This document shows positions 11,091 to 22,148 of a DNA stretch of 64,000 nt, piece after piece. The DNA is taken from positions 1,850,152 through 1,914,151 of the forward strand of contig JAUJYN010000014.1 in assembly GCA_030737835.1 (NCBI GenBank), in the 5' to 3' direction. The notes beneath the pieces were generated by a model. The model made no database searches and was not told where the DNA came from. It saw only the letters and a program-made list of their open reading frames with translations. The translations under genes and the position numbers were made by a program. Every line of letters begins with the position of its first letter. Positions within the stretch are counted from its first letter, which is position 1. The stretch comes from Acorus gramineus. Taxonomy: Eukaryota > Streptophyta > Magnoliopsida > Acorales > Acoraceae.

Positions 11091-11880
11091 ATTGTGGGTG
11101 TGTGTTTGGTTGCTGTTATGCAAGTGTGTGTTATTTTGGTGAACGAGTGTCAAGAGCGGTTGTTTGGGTTAAGGAAGCCGGGTTGCAGCCGTCCTGGTAG
11201 AGAGCTCCCATCAGTAGATACCACCGATGCAGTCAGAGGGGTACTGAATTTGGGAGTATACCAGGTAGGGGCTACCCGAAAAGCGATTATTGAATGGTGC
11301 CGCGAGCGTGGAATCGCTCTCCCCTTCGTCGGATCCGCGTAGTACAGCCCCGGCGTTAGACAGGCTCCCGGTCAGAGGACCAGGCGAGCTACGGAGCGGG
11401 GAGAGGCTACCGGTGGACCAGGGGTAGAGAGCAGTCTAAGTCTCTCCCAAAGTCCCAAAATGTCTCCTTTCGGGAGTGAGGGTGTGGATGAGGCGAAGGC
11501 GGGTCGCTCGTGACCCCATTTCTGTTGGACCGTTCCCAATGATGTTGGGTCCGGTCTTCCAAAGGATGTTGAATGACATCGTTGGGTGATCATCTAGAGG
11601 TAGATGACCCGGAGGAGTTAGTAGTGTTCTTTAAAATGATGTCTTCTTCCAGTGTTCCTTTCTGGATTAAGGGGCCTTGTGAGGTCGGCGTTGAAACCCG
11701 GGCTAGGGTACTTCGTGTTCCTTGTTTGGTTGTCGGGGTATCCTATATCGGGATTTCATGGTGCCCTCCCGAGGTTTCTTTTTCCCAGGTAAGGGATGCC
11801 ATGGAAGCATCAGATAGATGAGAGATCAAGTGCGAGTTGTGGGTAGAGGTTAAGGCCTTTTGGGCTGAGTGATTTTCTGG
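11091..11880 (+). repeat. LTR-derived filler in place of pol
   Basis: This stretch between gag and the pol remnant is not coding. Segments 11170-11600 match LTR-B (bases around 43830-43940, 47460-47830) and 11680-11790 matches the LTR-A block seen at 8670-8790 (TTGGTTGTCGGGGTATCC). It looks like pieces of both LTR families joined together by recombination or template switching. Confidence 0.7.
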
Positions 11881-11947
11881 TGAAGGCATATCTGTGGACC
11901 CGGGCAAGACGCTCGTCGCGTCAAATTGGCGCCGACCGTCGAACCCT

Positions 11948-12142
11948 GTTAGGATTCGGAGCTTCCCGAGTTTAGCAGGTTATTGTAGGAAGCTTGACGA
12001 GGGACTCTCGAAGATAGTTGTTCCTCTTAACCGCCTTACTCGGAAGGATGTCCGGTTCGAGTGGTCCCCTTTTTGCAAGGAGAGCTTCCTGGAGTTTTAT
12101 CGGAGGCTCACCTCAGCGCCAATTCTTACCTCTCCGTCTTAG
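11948..12142 (+). pseudogene. Remnant of gypsy reverse transcriptase/RNase H junction
   Basis: A short frame reads R-S-F-P-S-L-A-G-Y-C-R-K-L-D-E-G then IVVPLNRLTRKDVRFEW and FYRRLTSAPILT. This is the conserved segment between the RT thumb and RNase H of plant gypsy Pol. The catalytic YxDD RT core and the RNase H active site are absent, so there is no enzyme. It ends at TAG 12140-12142. Confidence 0.82.
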
Positions 12143-12251
12143 ATTGGTGGGTTCGCAGTGGGGTAAAGGTGTGTCCGCGATCCTGCTCACGTCATCCCGT
12201 TCAAGCCGCTCGTCTCTGAGCCGGACAGTCATTCGTGGAGTAGTCGATTGA

Positions 12252-12397
12252 GATCATGGACCGCCGCGTGAGGAGGCTCTGCACCAAGACCGTCCAGTTG
12301 GTCGAGGTGCGATGGCAGCACCGTTCCGGTGTCGAGGACACTTGGGAGCTCAAGGATGCCAGGTGTGACGCGTATCCGCATCTTTTCCCCTCCTAGA
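12252..12397 (+). pseudogene. Remnant of gypsy Pol C terminus (chromodomain-like)
   Basis: The frame reads EIMDRRVRRLCTK, LVEVRWQHRSG, then VEDTWELKDARCDAYPHLF and a stop. This is the C-terminal segment of chromovirus-type integrases, where a chromodomain-like fold follows the catalytic core. The integrase core (HHCC, D,D-35-E) is missing. It sits 34 bp before the polypurine tract, the usual place for the end of pol. Confidence 0.78.
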
Positions 12398-12430
12398 TGT
12401 TTTTGCATATTTTGATGACAAAATTTCCTA

Positions 12431-12442
12431 AGGGGGGAAGAA
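12431..12442 (+). promoter_or_regulatory. Polypurine tract of the gypsy element
   Basis: AGGGGGGAAGAA directly abuts the 3' LTR start TGTTATATATG at 12443, the position and composition expected for the plus-strand primer. It fixes the element's orientation as plus. Confidence 0.88.
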
Positions 12443-15400
12443 TGTTATATATGTGTCACTTTTAACCTGCTGGTAACCGTTGGAGCGTTCTGGCAGTTTT
12501 TCATTTTTTTTCGGTTTTCGATCGGAACCGCTAATTTTTGGACTGTTAGCTATCGTCCTGAGTTAGAGGACTCCGATTGGAAATCTAACTGCATATTTGG
12601 TGTCCTGGTGCCATTTTAAGCCTCTCACGAAAATTTCATCGAATTCCGGTAACGTTTTTGAAATTTCGCAGTTCCGGGGCGTATCCGGGTTTTTAAGTCA
12701 CTTGCTATATAAATGAAATCTAATTTTTGGTTGACCACTATTCATCATCCCTACCAAATGCATTTTCTCTCTCCCCTCTCTCTTTTTCTTTGATTTGAGC
12801 CCCCTAGACCCCTCAAACCTAAAAACCTAAAGCATAGGAAGTGTAGATCTTACACCCCGGTGCTTTCAAATCCCGATTCCGGCGAGATTAGCCCCTCCGT
12901 CCCCCCTCTCTTCTCCTCTGTTTTGGGCTGTTTCGAAGGCCGAGTGAGATCCGGGCGTTGGAAGCCCTTGGGGAAAGGTTTCGGTGCGCGGAGAGCATTC
13001 AGACTTCCCTTCTTCCCCTCGGTAAGCCTCTTTTCTCTCTTTTTCATGCTTAGATGTATGTTAGGAGGGTAGATTTGTGGTTGGGAGGAGGTCGGCGGCG
13101 GTGGGTGGCCGTCGGAGGGCTGTGGAGGTGGTCGGAGGCCGGGGGTGGCAGGTGGTGGAGGTTGGGTGGCTCGGTCTAGGAGTTGGGCTGTCCGGGTAGG
13201 CTGGGCGGCTGGTCCGGGAGAGTAGGCAGAGGGCGCAGCAGGCTGGGGCACCAGGTGCCGGGCGCGCATGAGCGTGCGCGCAGGCGTGCGCGCAGCGTGC
13301 GCGTAGGTGGTGCTGCAGGGTAGAGGCTGGTAGGTGCGCGCGGATAGGGGGCTGGAGGTGCCCGCGGGGTGCACGCGGGGCGAGGCGCTACGCGCGGGGC
13401 GTGCGGGGTGCTCGAGGGCCAGCGCGAGGCGTGCGGGGTGTGCGCGGGAGGCTGCGCTGGGGCGCAGGGGGCGCGCGGTGCACCCGGGAGGTGCGGCGGC
13501 GTGTTCAGGCGACGGGCAGGGGGCCCGGCGGGGCGCGGGGTGCGTTGGCTGAGGCGCGGCGGTGCACCCGGGCGGTCGGGTGACCGTACGGGTGGTTGCC
13601 GGCCGTGCGGGTGGTTGCCGGGGTGCTCGGGCTAGCGTGCGTGCGGGTCGTATGCACGTTTGCCCGAGTGTTGGGTGTTTGTTTGTGGGTTTGGTGTATT
13701 TTTTATGTCTTTGGTAGTAGTTATGGATTTTAACTCACCATATTGAATGTCTGTTTTGCAGATCCTGACGGGCGGTCGCGCGACGACCTGAGCTTCGGTG
13801 TGTGGGACAATCCAACCCAGTAGAGAGGCGTTATACGCATTTGTGCGTATGCCGACCTCTCCTGGGGCACCATGGATGTCTTTAACCAGCAGTAATATGT
13901 AATCCATGCTTGCATGATTAAATATAGAATGCATGCCACCCTAGACTTGTATGTTAGGGACTTGCACCCATAGGATAGGTGTAAGAGCCATGCACCATGC
14001 CTCCTGTTTCATGTTAGGAAACCTCGGCCTATGCATGCGTCCTACTAGTTTATTTATTAAATTAAATGCTAGTGTATGTTAAATCGCATGCCTTAGATAA
14101 TATTATAGGGAGGAGCCTTGCGAGGTCAACATTGAGACCCGTGTTAGGGTACTCCGTGTTCCTTGTTTGGTTGTCGGGATGTCCTGTATCGGGACCTCAT
14201 GCTGCCCTCCCAAGGTTTCTAGTCCCATTAATATTATGAGTAATGTTATATAACTGGTATGATTATTAGCATATTTAGTGAATATTATAGGGGAGGGGCC
14301 TTGCGAGGACAGCGGTGAGACCCGGGTTAGGGTACTCCGTGTTCCTTGTTTGGTTGTCGGGGTATCCTATATCGGGAACTCACGCCGCCCTCCCGAGTTC
14401 TTTCCCCCAATGATATTACAACCTTGCTTTTATTGTACGTGTTCCCCGCATCTTGGTTATGCGCCTTGGAGGAACTCTGAAGAGTTCATGGCATTAGAGT
14501 TGTAGAGATGTATTGTCGGCGGATCCGAGTGGATCATATGCGTATGGATGGGCTGTTCTGTTTCCCTTCGTTGGATCCGTGTAGAGACTGCCCCAGCGTG
14601 ATAAGGTCGTCCCTTCCGAGGGCTCCCATCAGTAGGCGCCTCCCGATATTTGTGACGGACTGCGCTGAAGTTATGGGTGAAGGCCAGCGGCCTACGGAGT
14701 GGAGGAGAGACTATCGGTGGACCAAGGGTGACCAACAGCCTAGTCAGTCCCAATATCCTATGTCACCCGTGGTAGGGTGAGGGTGAGGGTGTAGTGGGTT
14801 GGCGATGAGCGACCTACTGGATTTGTGATTGGATGATTATCAGTCCCAATAGCCTATGTCACCCATTGATGGGTGAGGGTGAGGGTGTGTGTGGTTCGGC
14901 GAGGTACGAACCACTGGATTATGTTGTTATGTCACTTAGAGGCTGGATAAATAATGGGATTGTGGTAAATATTGTCTGTGATGCATGGGTTGTGCTGTTC
15001 ACTGAGCGTGTGGCTCACCCCTCGCATATGTTTTTCCCAGTGGTCACTGAGCCTGAGCTGGAGCCGGAGCAGCAGTTGGAGCTTTCCGAGGGATTCCTTC
15101 AGTAGCGGAGCAGCGCCACGTTTCCCGAGTGCCAGAGGTTATCAGCATCCCTTCTTGATTGTTTGTATTATGTTATCGTGCTTGGCACGCGTCTGTATTT
15201 ATTCAGTCGTATTGGTGTATATTGGCTCTCACAGGACAGATGATTGAGTATCGAGTCTGTAGAATGTTTATTTACATATTCAGTCTTTTGCTTCCACATT
15301 TAGTGTATATATCATGTCAGCCCCTTTGTTGTCTGTATGTCATTCTGGTTGTTTGTGTATGATATATTATTGACCTCCTGTGTAGATTCTGATATTTTAT

Positions 15401-15444
15401 ATACACTTGCCGTGTCCCGGGGACGGCCGCCCTGGGGCGTGACA
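12443..15444 (+). repeat. 3' LTR of the gypsy element (complete, 3,002 bp)
   Basis: TGTTATATATGTG at 12443 to GGGGCGTGACA ending 15444, followed by TSD AAACT. It is the best complete copy of LTR-A. Layout: promoter about 12706, leader with donor near 13021, GC-rich tract about 13080-13660 (with a short duplication of CCGTGCGGGTGGTTGCCGG near 13590-13620), micro-exon-like block 13762-13797 (donor here GTGTGTGG instead of GTGAGTGG), GGGTGA arrays about 14774-14793 and 14874-14890, acceptor ending 15040, and an R/U5-like end with CTCTCACAGGACAG. Confidence 0.93.
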
Positions 15445-15802
15445 AAACTAGAAAAGAAAACCCATTGACCTAGTCAATGGTCTTCTTTGACTTGGTCCAA
15501 GTTCACTTGACTTGGTCAAAGTCACCCTTTGACACTTCCAAATTGGTCAAAACCCAGATACGATTCGGAACTACAAAATTTTCTAAAACGTAACTAGAAC
15601 TCGATGAAATTTCTGTGGGCAATACCAAATGGTACCAGGACCCATAATATGTAGTCAGATTTCCAATCAGAGTACTCTAACTCCCGCAGGTGGCTAAAAG
15701 CCAAAATTTTAGCGGTTCCGATCGAAAAATTTTAAAGGCTCTGAATGACCCAGAAGTGACCAAGGCTTAACCGAAATGGCTCCAAATGACACAGGCATAA
15801 CA
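15445..15802 (-). mobile_element. LTR-B, minus orientation, third piece (LTR end)
   Basis: After TSD AAACT the host LTR-B resumes with the tract of alternating GACTTGGTCAA-type motifs also seen at 41690-41790 in the opposite direction, and ends GACACAGGCATAACA at 15802, the reverse complement of the LTR-B start TGTTATGCCTGTG. Confidence 0.85.
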
Positions 15803-17184
15803 TATGAGATATGATTTTATGCTTGCAAGCTTGTATGCATATTATTTAGCCATGCATGATATGTATGTGGTACATGTATATCATTTATGCTTTCTATCCA
15901 TGTTAGGGAGTATCCCTATAATTAATTGATATGTTATCGTGCATGTAGTTCATGTACATAACTAAGATATAATTCTCCTGTAATATATATGCGCATGTTA
16001 AAACTAATTAGGCCTATCTGAAATAGGCGTGGGTACGACCCGTTGTCAGGATGTACCTCATTAGTTAGTGCGCGAGCGATGTAATCGCCCCTGCATCCGT
16101 GTGATGCACTTGAATGGAATTCAGGAGAATTCATTTGTTGTATCGGTTTTGTTAAACCGGTGGCTATGGCATTAAGTTAGGCCTACCCGTGCAAGGCGCG
16201 TATATGAACCGCCTGTTGGGTTATATGCCTTGGGCTTATTTCTGCGTGAGAGCAGAGGTAACCCCTCGCGTCCGAGCGATGCACCCGTGTGGGAGTACAA
16301 GAGTATTCGATATCATCGATATGTGATTATCGAGCGTAGTTGACTTTCCCATAGGGTTCACTTTGCGAACGTGGGGTGCTTCCTCCCGACATCGTCGTGC
16401 GTCGAAACACCCCAGCATTGAAGCTGTCCTGTTTGGGTGCCACCACTCGTAGGTGCTACCGATGCGTATCGCGGTACACATCTGGCTGATGTACCGATCG
16501 TGGAAGGCCGACATGTAGAGGCTACGCGGGAGAGGGCTACCGGATGATTTTGTGAGCGTGGAATCGTTCTCCCCTTCTTTAGATCCGTGTTGAAGCTACC
16601 CGACGTTAAGCTGTCTTGACAGAGGGCTCCCACCTGTAGGTACTACCGATGCGTTCGGCAGATGTACTGATCATGGGAGCATACCAGGTAGAAGCTACTC
16701 GGGAGAGGGCTACCAGATGACGAAGGGTGTAGAACAAAAAGGTTTTCTTCCAACAGTCCTGTGTCACCCTTAGGGGTGAGGGTGAGGATGAGGTGAAGTC
16801 ACGTCGCCGCGTGACCCATTCGTTTTTGTCTGTTCCTATAGTTGTTGGGTCCAGTTACGTATCGATGTAGATGATCCAGTAGTGTTGTATAGACCAGTAA
16901 TTCTGCGTCTCTTCGACCAACGGTATGGTCTCTCCCCAAGAGTCCCAAGAGTCTCCCTCCGGGAGTGAGGGTGAGGGTGAAGTTGGTCGCGCCACCGCGT
17001 GACCTTTTTATCCATTGGGTTTCCACCCATGGTTTCCTTGAAAGGAAATTGCTTTAGTATTGAACTGTTGTATTGGTGATTGGTTTCCAGATACTCACTG
17101 AGCATGGATCTCACCCCTCACATACTATTTCTTTTTAGGGGCAGTGTTGGGCGTGGTGCTGGAGCTTCCCTTTGGCGTGGTCTT
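15803..17184 (+). mobile_element. LTR-B fragment, plus orientation (3' part)
   Basis: Directly after the minus LTR-B ends, plus-orientation LTR-B sequence begins mid-element (GTTAGGGAGTATCCC near 15903, as at 43438). It runs through the GAGGGTGAGGGTGA array near 16966 and the conserved acceptor TTTCTTTTTAG (about 17138) to GCGTGGTCTTA at 17184, about 340 bp short of a normal LTR-B end. It is the right part of an LTR-B split by the minus LTR-B; its left part lies upstream of the window. The abrupt end against copia sequence indicates a deletion. Confidence 0.75.
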
Positions 17185-17283
17185 AGGTCCGATTAAGGTG
17201 TTCCATGGGTCCATTTCGATCTATTTTTTTTCCTCGACATCATTGTTTGGTTTTCAACCTCAAAAAAAAAAAGGAAATCAGAT

Positions 17284-18210
17284 ATGAATCCTCTTCCGAC
17301 ACACAATTATTCTATGGTGTCTTGTCAGCCTACTTCATCGTCGTTTATCTATGAGGGCATCCTGGGACCTGCTCCTGCTATAAAGCGCCATAGACCAAAA
17401 AGATGAAGACGAGCTCAAAAACATCATATACCGCAAAGCCAAGGGCATCATCTTACTTCTGTTGCCGCTACGACTACTAAGCCACATTCAGATACGATTG
17501 GCCAAATCAATCAATGCCTAGACCACCTGATTTTACAGCAGTCTCTTTCTGGTTCTTCTACACCCTTTGCCTTGTCTTCTACTACGGGTACTCCTGCTTA
17601 TTGGATCTTTGATTCGGGTGCCTCACATCACATGACGCCTGATAGTTCTGTTCTCACTGCATGCTCACCTGCACCCTCACACTTACCTTTGATTCCTACT
17701 GCTAATGGCTCTCCTTTAGTCATCACGCAGTGTGGATCGATCACCACCACATCTCATCCCACTGGACGCCTTTCATTACCATTTGTTTTGCATGCTCCTG
17801 ATCTTTGCATGAACCTTGTGTCTATTAGTCGATTGTGTAATTCTGGATTCACTGTTACCTTTACCTCTTCTGGGTGTTTTGTGCAGGATCCACGTTCAGG
17901 GCAGAGGATTGGTGTTGGTCGTAGGATTGGCAGACTATATTATGTGGAGTATCTTCATCTTCCTGTACCCGATCCCTCAGTTTTTTATGGCGCTGTCACC
18001 TCTGATTCTGACTTGTGGCATAAAAGGTTAGGTCATGTTTCTGAGTCTCGACTTAAAAACCTTATTCAGTCTAGTGATTTAGGTCGTGTTTCATTTTCTC
18101 CTCTCTCTGTTTGTGAGGGCTGTAAATTGGCCAAACCTGTTGCTACTTCATTCCATTCTAGTAGTCATCAGTCCTCTAGTCCATTTGAGCTTGTTCATTC
18201 TAATATCTAG
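17284..18210 (+). pseudogene. Copia Gag end, protease and pre-integrase domains (broken)
   Basis: A frame from ATG 17284 has one stop (TGA about 17404) and then stays open. It contains the aspartic protease active site in AYWIFDSGASHHMT (about 17597), the hydrophobic LPFVLHAPDLCMNLVSISRL region, and the pre-integrase segment LWHKRLGHVSESRLKNLI with CEGCKLAKP (zinc-binding HHCC type). It ends where FELVHSNI meets a stop; functional copia proteins read on into integrase, so the frame is broken here. The protease would cut the Gag-Pol polyprotein. Confidence 0.88.
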
Positions 18211-18524
18211 CACGTCAAAGAGTGGTTTTTCGTATTATATCAGTTTTATTGATGACTATTCTAGCTTTACCTGGATTTATTTATTGCGTCATCGATCTGA
18301 GGTCCCAAAGATATATGAGGTCTTTACCACTATGATTCACATTTAGTTTCCGACTCGTATAAAAACCGTTAGGTCTGATGTGCTTGAGAATATACTTCTT
18401 CCACGATGCGTCTCTTCTTTAATCTCATGGCACTCTCTTCCAGCAATCCTTCCCTTCAACTCATGAGCAGAATGGTGTTGCTGAAAGAAAGCATCGCCAT
18501 ATTCTTGAGATTGCTCGTTCCCTC
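18195..18524 (+). pseudogene. Copia integrase core, frameshifted
   Basis: The integrase continues in a second frame: SGFSYYISFIDDYSSFTWIYLLRHRSEV (about 18223-18306), including the first catalytic Asp region (FIDDYS), a stop near 18344, FPTRIKTVRSD, then another shift into HEQNGVAERKHRHILEIARSLL (about 18457-18530), which carries the catalytic Glu region (NGVAERKH). At least two frameshifts and a stop separate these conserved blocks, so no integrase can be made. Confidence 0.85.
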
Positions 18525-20126
18525 TTGCTTTCTTCTTTAGTCCCCATCACATTCTGGGCTGAAGCTAATCTTTTATATGTTCATCTTATCAATATCACTC
18601 CCTCTTCTGTCCTCTCTGATATGACTCCTCATGAGCGCCTTTACTCCTCCAAACCCGATTATAGCAGACTTCGCACTTTTGGATGTACTTGTTTCATGCT
18701 TCTCCCTCCTCATCAACACACCAAGTTGGCTGCTCGGTCAGTCAAGTGTGTGCTCTTGGGGATTAGTTTCGAACAAAAGGGTTATCGCTGCTATGATCCT
18801 GTTGGAGATCTATTTTGGATCGCTCGTCATTTGTCCTTTATTGAGGATGTTTCTTATTTTTCATCTTCACCCACTTCGTCCTCTCCTCCTGTGCATTCTC
18901 CTGTTCAGGTCTCTCTTGTGCATTCTCCTGTTCAGGTCTCTCCTATTACGTCTCTTCCTTTTCCTGGCCTATCTGTTGCACTAGAGTCTGTTCCTACCCC
19001 TGCGTCTCAACCTAACACTCCTGTAGATAATCCACCCTCTCCTCCCAGTGTGTCTCCTATTGCCCCTACTGAAGATACTTCCGCTGGTCCTCCGACTCCC
19101 ACGCCTGACGCGCCTCCTCCTGCCGTGGATCCTCAGCTTTTGCCTCGTTATCCTCAGCGTGCGCGTCACCCCCCTTCCCGATTCAGTCACGAGTCAGGAC
19201 CATCTGACCAGTTTGATTTTGCATCTGTCAGTACCTACTCTCCACAGTTTCAGGCCTATCTCACATCTATACATGCCCACCGTGAGCCCCGTTCTTACCG
19301 CAAGGCAGTCGAGTACCCTGAGTGGAAGCAGGCCATGGAAGAGGAATTTCAGGCATTTGAGCAGACACAGACTTGGGATGTTGTTTCCCTTCCAGATAGT
19401 GTTACACCTATTAGCTGCAAATGGATCTTCAAGATCAAGCATCGTTCTGATGGGTCCATTGAACGGTATAAAGCTCGTCTTGTTGCTCGAGGTTTCACCC
19501 AGGAGTATGGTATTGACTATGAGGAGACGTTTGCACCTGTCGCTCAAATGACCACTGTTCGTACTCTCCTTGTTGTTGCTGCTGTTCGTCGCTGGCCTCT
19601 CTTTCAGATGGATGTGAAGAATGTCTTTCTTCACGGTGACCTATATGAGGTTGTCTATATGCAGTCACCTCCAGGTCTTAGCACTCCTCCTCAGCATGTT
19701 TGTCGTCTTCGACGGGCTATGGCTCCTCGTGCCTGGTTTGAGCATTTTCGCAGTGTTATTCTGACAGCTGGTTTTGTTGAGAGCCACCAGGACCACTCTA
19801 TGTTTGTGCGATCCTCATCGCAGGGGTGGGTAATCCTTCTTCTGTATGTTGACGACATGATTATAACTGGCGATGACTCCGCTGGTAATACTTTGGTCAA
19901 GAATCACCTCAATCGACAGTTTCAGATGAAGGATCTTGGTACTCTTTGCTACTTCCTTGGTCTCGAGATTGCACAGAGTGACCGTGGGATCCTGCTTTCT
20001 CAACAGAAGTATACAGCTGACATTTTAGAGCGTGCTGTCCTCTCCGATAATCGCTGTGCGAATACTCCTCTAGAGCTTCACGTGAAGCTTCGTCCTACTG
20101 ATGGTGAGCTTCTTCTAGATCCTACT
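18525..20126 (+). pseudogene. Copia integrase C terminus and reverse transcriptase (interrupted)
   Basis: A long open frame carries the integrase end (TFGCTCFML, KCVLLGISFEQKGYRCYDP), a Pro/Ser-rich linker with a 27-bp direct repeat (about 18890-18945), then the RT: WKQAMEEEFQAFEQTQTW, CKWIFKIKHRSDGSIERYK, ARLVARGFTQEYGIDYEETFAPV, FQMDVKNVFLHGDL, and the active site LLLYVDDMIITG. Several residues that normally link CRLRRA to W-F are missing (the LYGLKQ block), indicating a small in-frame deletion. The frame is cut at LLLDPT by the Tat-like element; residues after 20126 in the open frame belong to that element's LTR. Confidence 0.9.
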
Positions 20127-21288
20127 TGTAGATACCCTAATTTTGACCGTCCAAAGAAAAGAAATTTACTTCAAGTAATATTGAAAACGACCACATTTGG
20201 ACATCTAATAGAAAACTCCCTCAGAAACCAAGACCGGAAACCCTAAAGTCCAACACTTAGAAAAATCTAAGAGCCTGGACAGGGGCGGCTACTTGTAATT
20301 AGCCACCCCATACCAGGCGGCTAGTTTCAACTAGCCGCTCCCTTGACCGACCCCAAACCGCCTTCCTGGATGGGACATAAAGCGGGCATGATTACGGCGG
20401 ATTGTCCCTTTTAGCCGCCCCATCTCAGCCGGTTCAACCTTAGTAACCGACCCAAGCCACCGCTTGTCAGAGATGGGACGTTTGGTAGGTTATGATAGGG
20501 GCAGCTACTTGAGAGTAGCCGCCCCTCACTGGGCGGCTAGTTTAAACATGCCGCCCCTCACCTGGACACTATAGAGAATAAAGATCTAATGGAAGGTCAA
20601 ATCAAGCACCTTATTACCCATTTTGATCTATTGTCCAGTGGACACTCCCCTACACCTCTTTTACTATAAATAGGGGGTCTCCAAACACTTCTTGCATTCA
20701 TTCCCAATTATCAATAATCAAATACTTCCCAATCATCCACAAGCCTATACCCCCCACACCACCATTTCAAAACCCTTGAGAGAGAAAGTGAGAGAGAAAC
20801 CCATTTCCTACACCAAATCACTCTCCAAAACCTAGGTTAAACCCAGCCCAACTAGCCGGCCCTTCCCCTAGCCCACCTGAGTCCCAATTCTCCTTTAGTC
20901 AAGTTCCCGAAACATAAGAGGATCCCTGTCTTCACCTTTGTGCATGGCATGCCCGTGTCTCAGAGCGGAGACCCCAAAAACTCCCCCACGAAGGCGATCA
21001 ATTCCACCCCAACTTTTCTTGCTTTTTGAGAAAAGCAGGTGGCGATCACAACCACCCGTGAATCCTCCTGAGGACCTGTCGGCCGCCTCAGCCGGGAATG
21101 AAAAACCAACCCACCACCCCTTCTGAGAGACGATCCGACCGAGCCTGCCAAGGCGCAGCTCTCCGGATCCGAGCCTCCGAAGAACCCCCACACACGCAGA
21201 CCCCCCCCCCTGAAGTACCAGAAAGAGAGGGAGGAAGGATTTCTGGAGCACCCCCCAACCATCCCCCTTATGAAATCCGATACCGACA
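20127..21288 (+). repeat. 5' LTR of the Tat-like element
   Basis: 1,162 bp, TGTAGATACCC to CCGATACCGACA. It has repeated pairs of GGCGGCTA and TAGCCGCC motifs (20285-20560) and a likely TATA box (CTATAAATAGG near 20664). The 3' LTR lacks most of the segment 20245-20560. Open frames on both strands near 20895-21337 lie entirely in the LTR and recur in the 3' LTR with changes; I do not treat them as genes. Confidence 0.88.
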
Positions 21289-21291
21289 GTC

Positions 21292-21303
21292 TGGCGATCA
21301 CGG
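21292..21303 (+). promoter_or_regulatory. Candidate primer-binding site of the Tat-like element
   Basis: TGGCGATCACGG begins 3 nt after the 5' LTR. A TGG start matches the CCA end of a tRNA, and the position is right. I could not identify the tRNA from memory with certainty. Confidence 0.5.
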
Positions 21304-21452
21304 TAGGACCTCCCTCATGAAAGACAACAAAAGGTAATCCTCTTCTGCTTTCTTTCGATAAACCTGACTAGAATGCCATCACCCCTCTAGGAAAACTAGG
21401 ATTTCCCACCCCTCAAGTCTGACCCTCCTCTACTTTGCATTACAACATCCTT

Positions 21453-21585
21453 TACTGCTTTAAGCCGCACACAGCTGCGCACCCCTTTACTGCTTTAAGC
21501 CGCACACAGCTGCGCACCCTTTACTGCTTTGCACCGCACATAGCTGTGCACCCCTTTACCGCTTTATTTACTGCTTTAAGTCTGC
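21453..21585 (+). repeat. Short tandem repeat (about 31 bp unit)
   Basis: Units of the form TTTACTGCTTTAAGCCGC followed by ACACAGCTGCGCACCC repeat about three to four times with small changes (GCACCGCACATAGCTGTG in the third). It lies in the leader between primer site and gag of the Tat-like element. Confidence 0.8.
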
Positions 21586-21620
21586 ATTCATTCACACCTA
21601 GGCTTTTCCATATTCACACC

Positions 21621-22148
21621 ATGGAGGCCTACACCCATGAGAAAGTAGTGGAGGAGAAAGACAACCAGGGAGACAAAACCGCCCAATTCCTCAGCCACCT
21701 AGAGGAAAGGATGGCTACCCTAGGATACCAGTCGGTCGAGGACATGTTCAATGACCTCACCGACTATCACCAGGCCAAGACCTTGAAGCAGGAAACTCCT
21801 ATTAAGACCCCCAAGGCTTGTCCCACCCCCAATACACTACCAACACCTGGCTTCTCGGTAAATCCGAGTCCAAGCCTCTTTTCCTTTGCCCCACCTTCCC
21901 CCGCGAATCCAATATTCCCAACCGCTTTATCCCCGAGCCCTTACCAAGCCACCTCAAACCTGGGACCACTAAATAGCCCTCCCAGGGGAGAAACGTTGGA
22001 TGAAACCATCTGGAGAATTCTCTCCGAGACTGGCCCTTCTGCCTCCAAACACATGTCTCTACACAACTTGAGACACATCCCGTCAGTCCACCTACCGGAG
22101 GAATTTAAAATCCTTAAATTTCCCATTCTCACATATTCTCACACTTAG
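21621..22148 (+). pseudogene. Tat-like Gag fragment
   Basis: From ATG 21621 the frame reads MEAYTHEKVVEEKDNQ..., with a predicted helix FLSHLEERMATLGYQSVEDMFNDL, a Pro/Ser-rich linker, and a final HLPEEFKILKFPILTYSHT. The last part resembles the start of the capsid domain in Tat-type Gag (a short LP-x-x-F-K motif then F). The stop at 22146-22148 cuts the protein before the capsid body, and nothing recognisable follows. The upstream part of the open frame (21435-21620) is the tandem-repeat leader, so the later ATG is preferred. It cannot form a working Gag. Confidence 0.55.

Larger units (their letters stand above)
6800..15444 (+). mobile_element. Non-autonomous Ty3/gypsy LTR retrotransposon (LTR-A family), TSD AAACT
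   Basis: An 8.6 kb element is flanked by AAACT at 6795-6799 and 15445-15449. Order: 5' LTR (6800-9608, lacking its last ~210 bp), initiator-Met primer site (9613), gag (9727), zinc knuckle, about 0.8 kb of LTR-like filler, RT/RNase H and integrase-end remnants, polypurine tract (12431-12442), 3' LTR (12443-15444). The two LTRs are nearly identical by eye over long stretches (for example 8350-8900 against 13935-14480), which implies recent insertion. The RT core, protease and most of integrase are absent, so it must have relied on enzymes from another element. It sits inside the minus-strand LTR-B. Confidence 0.94.

Noticed and set aside
20895-21337. Frames on both strands in the Tat-like LTR
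   Set aside because: Entirely inside the LTR and altered in the other LTR; no start or domain support.
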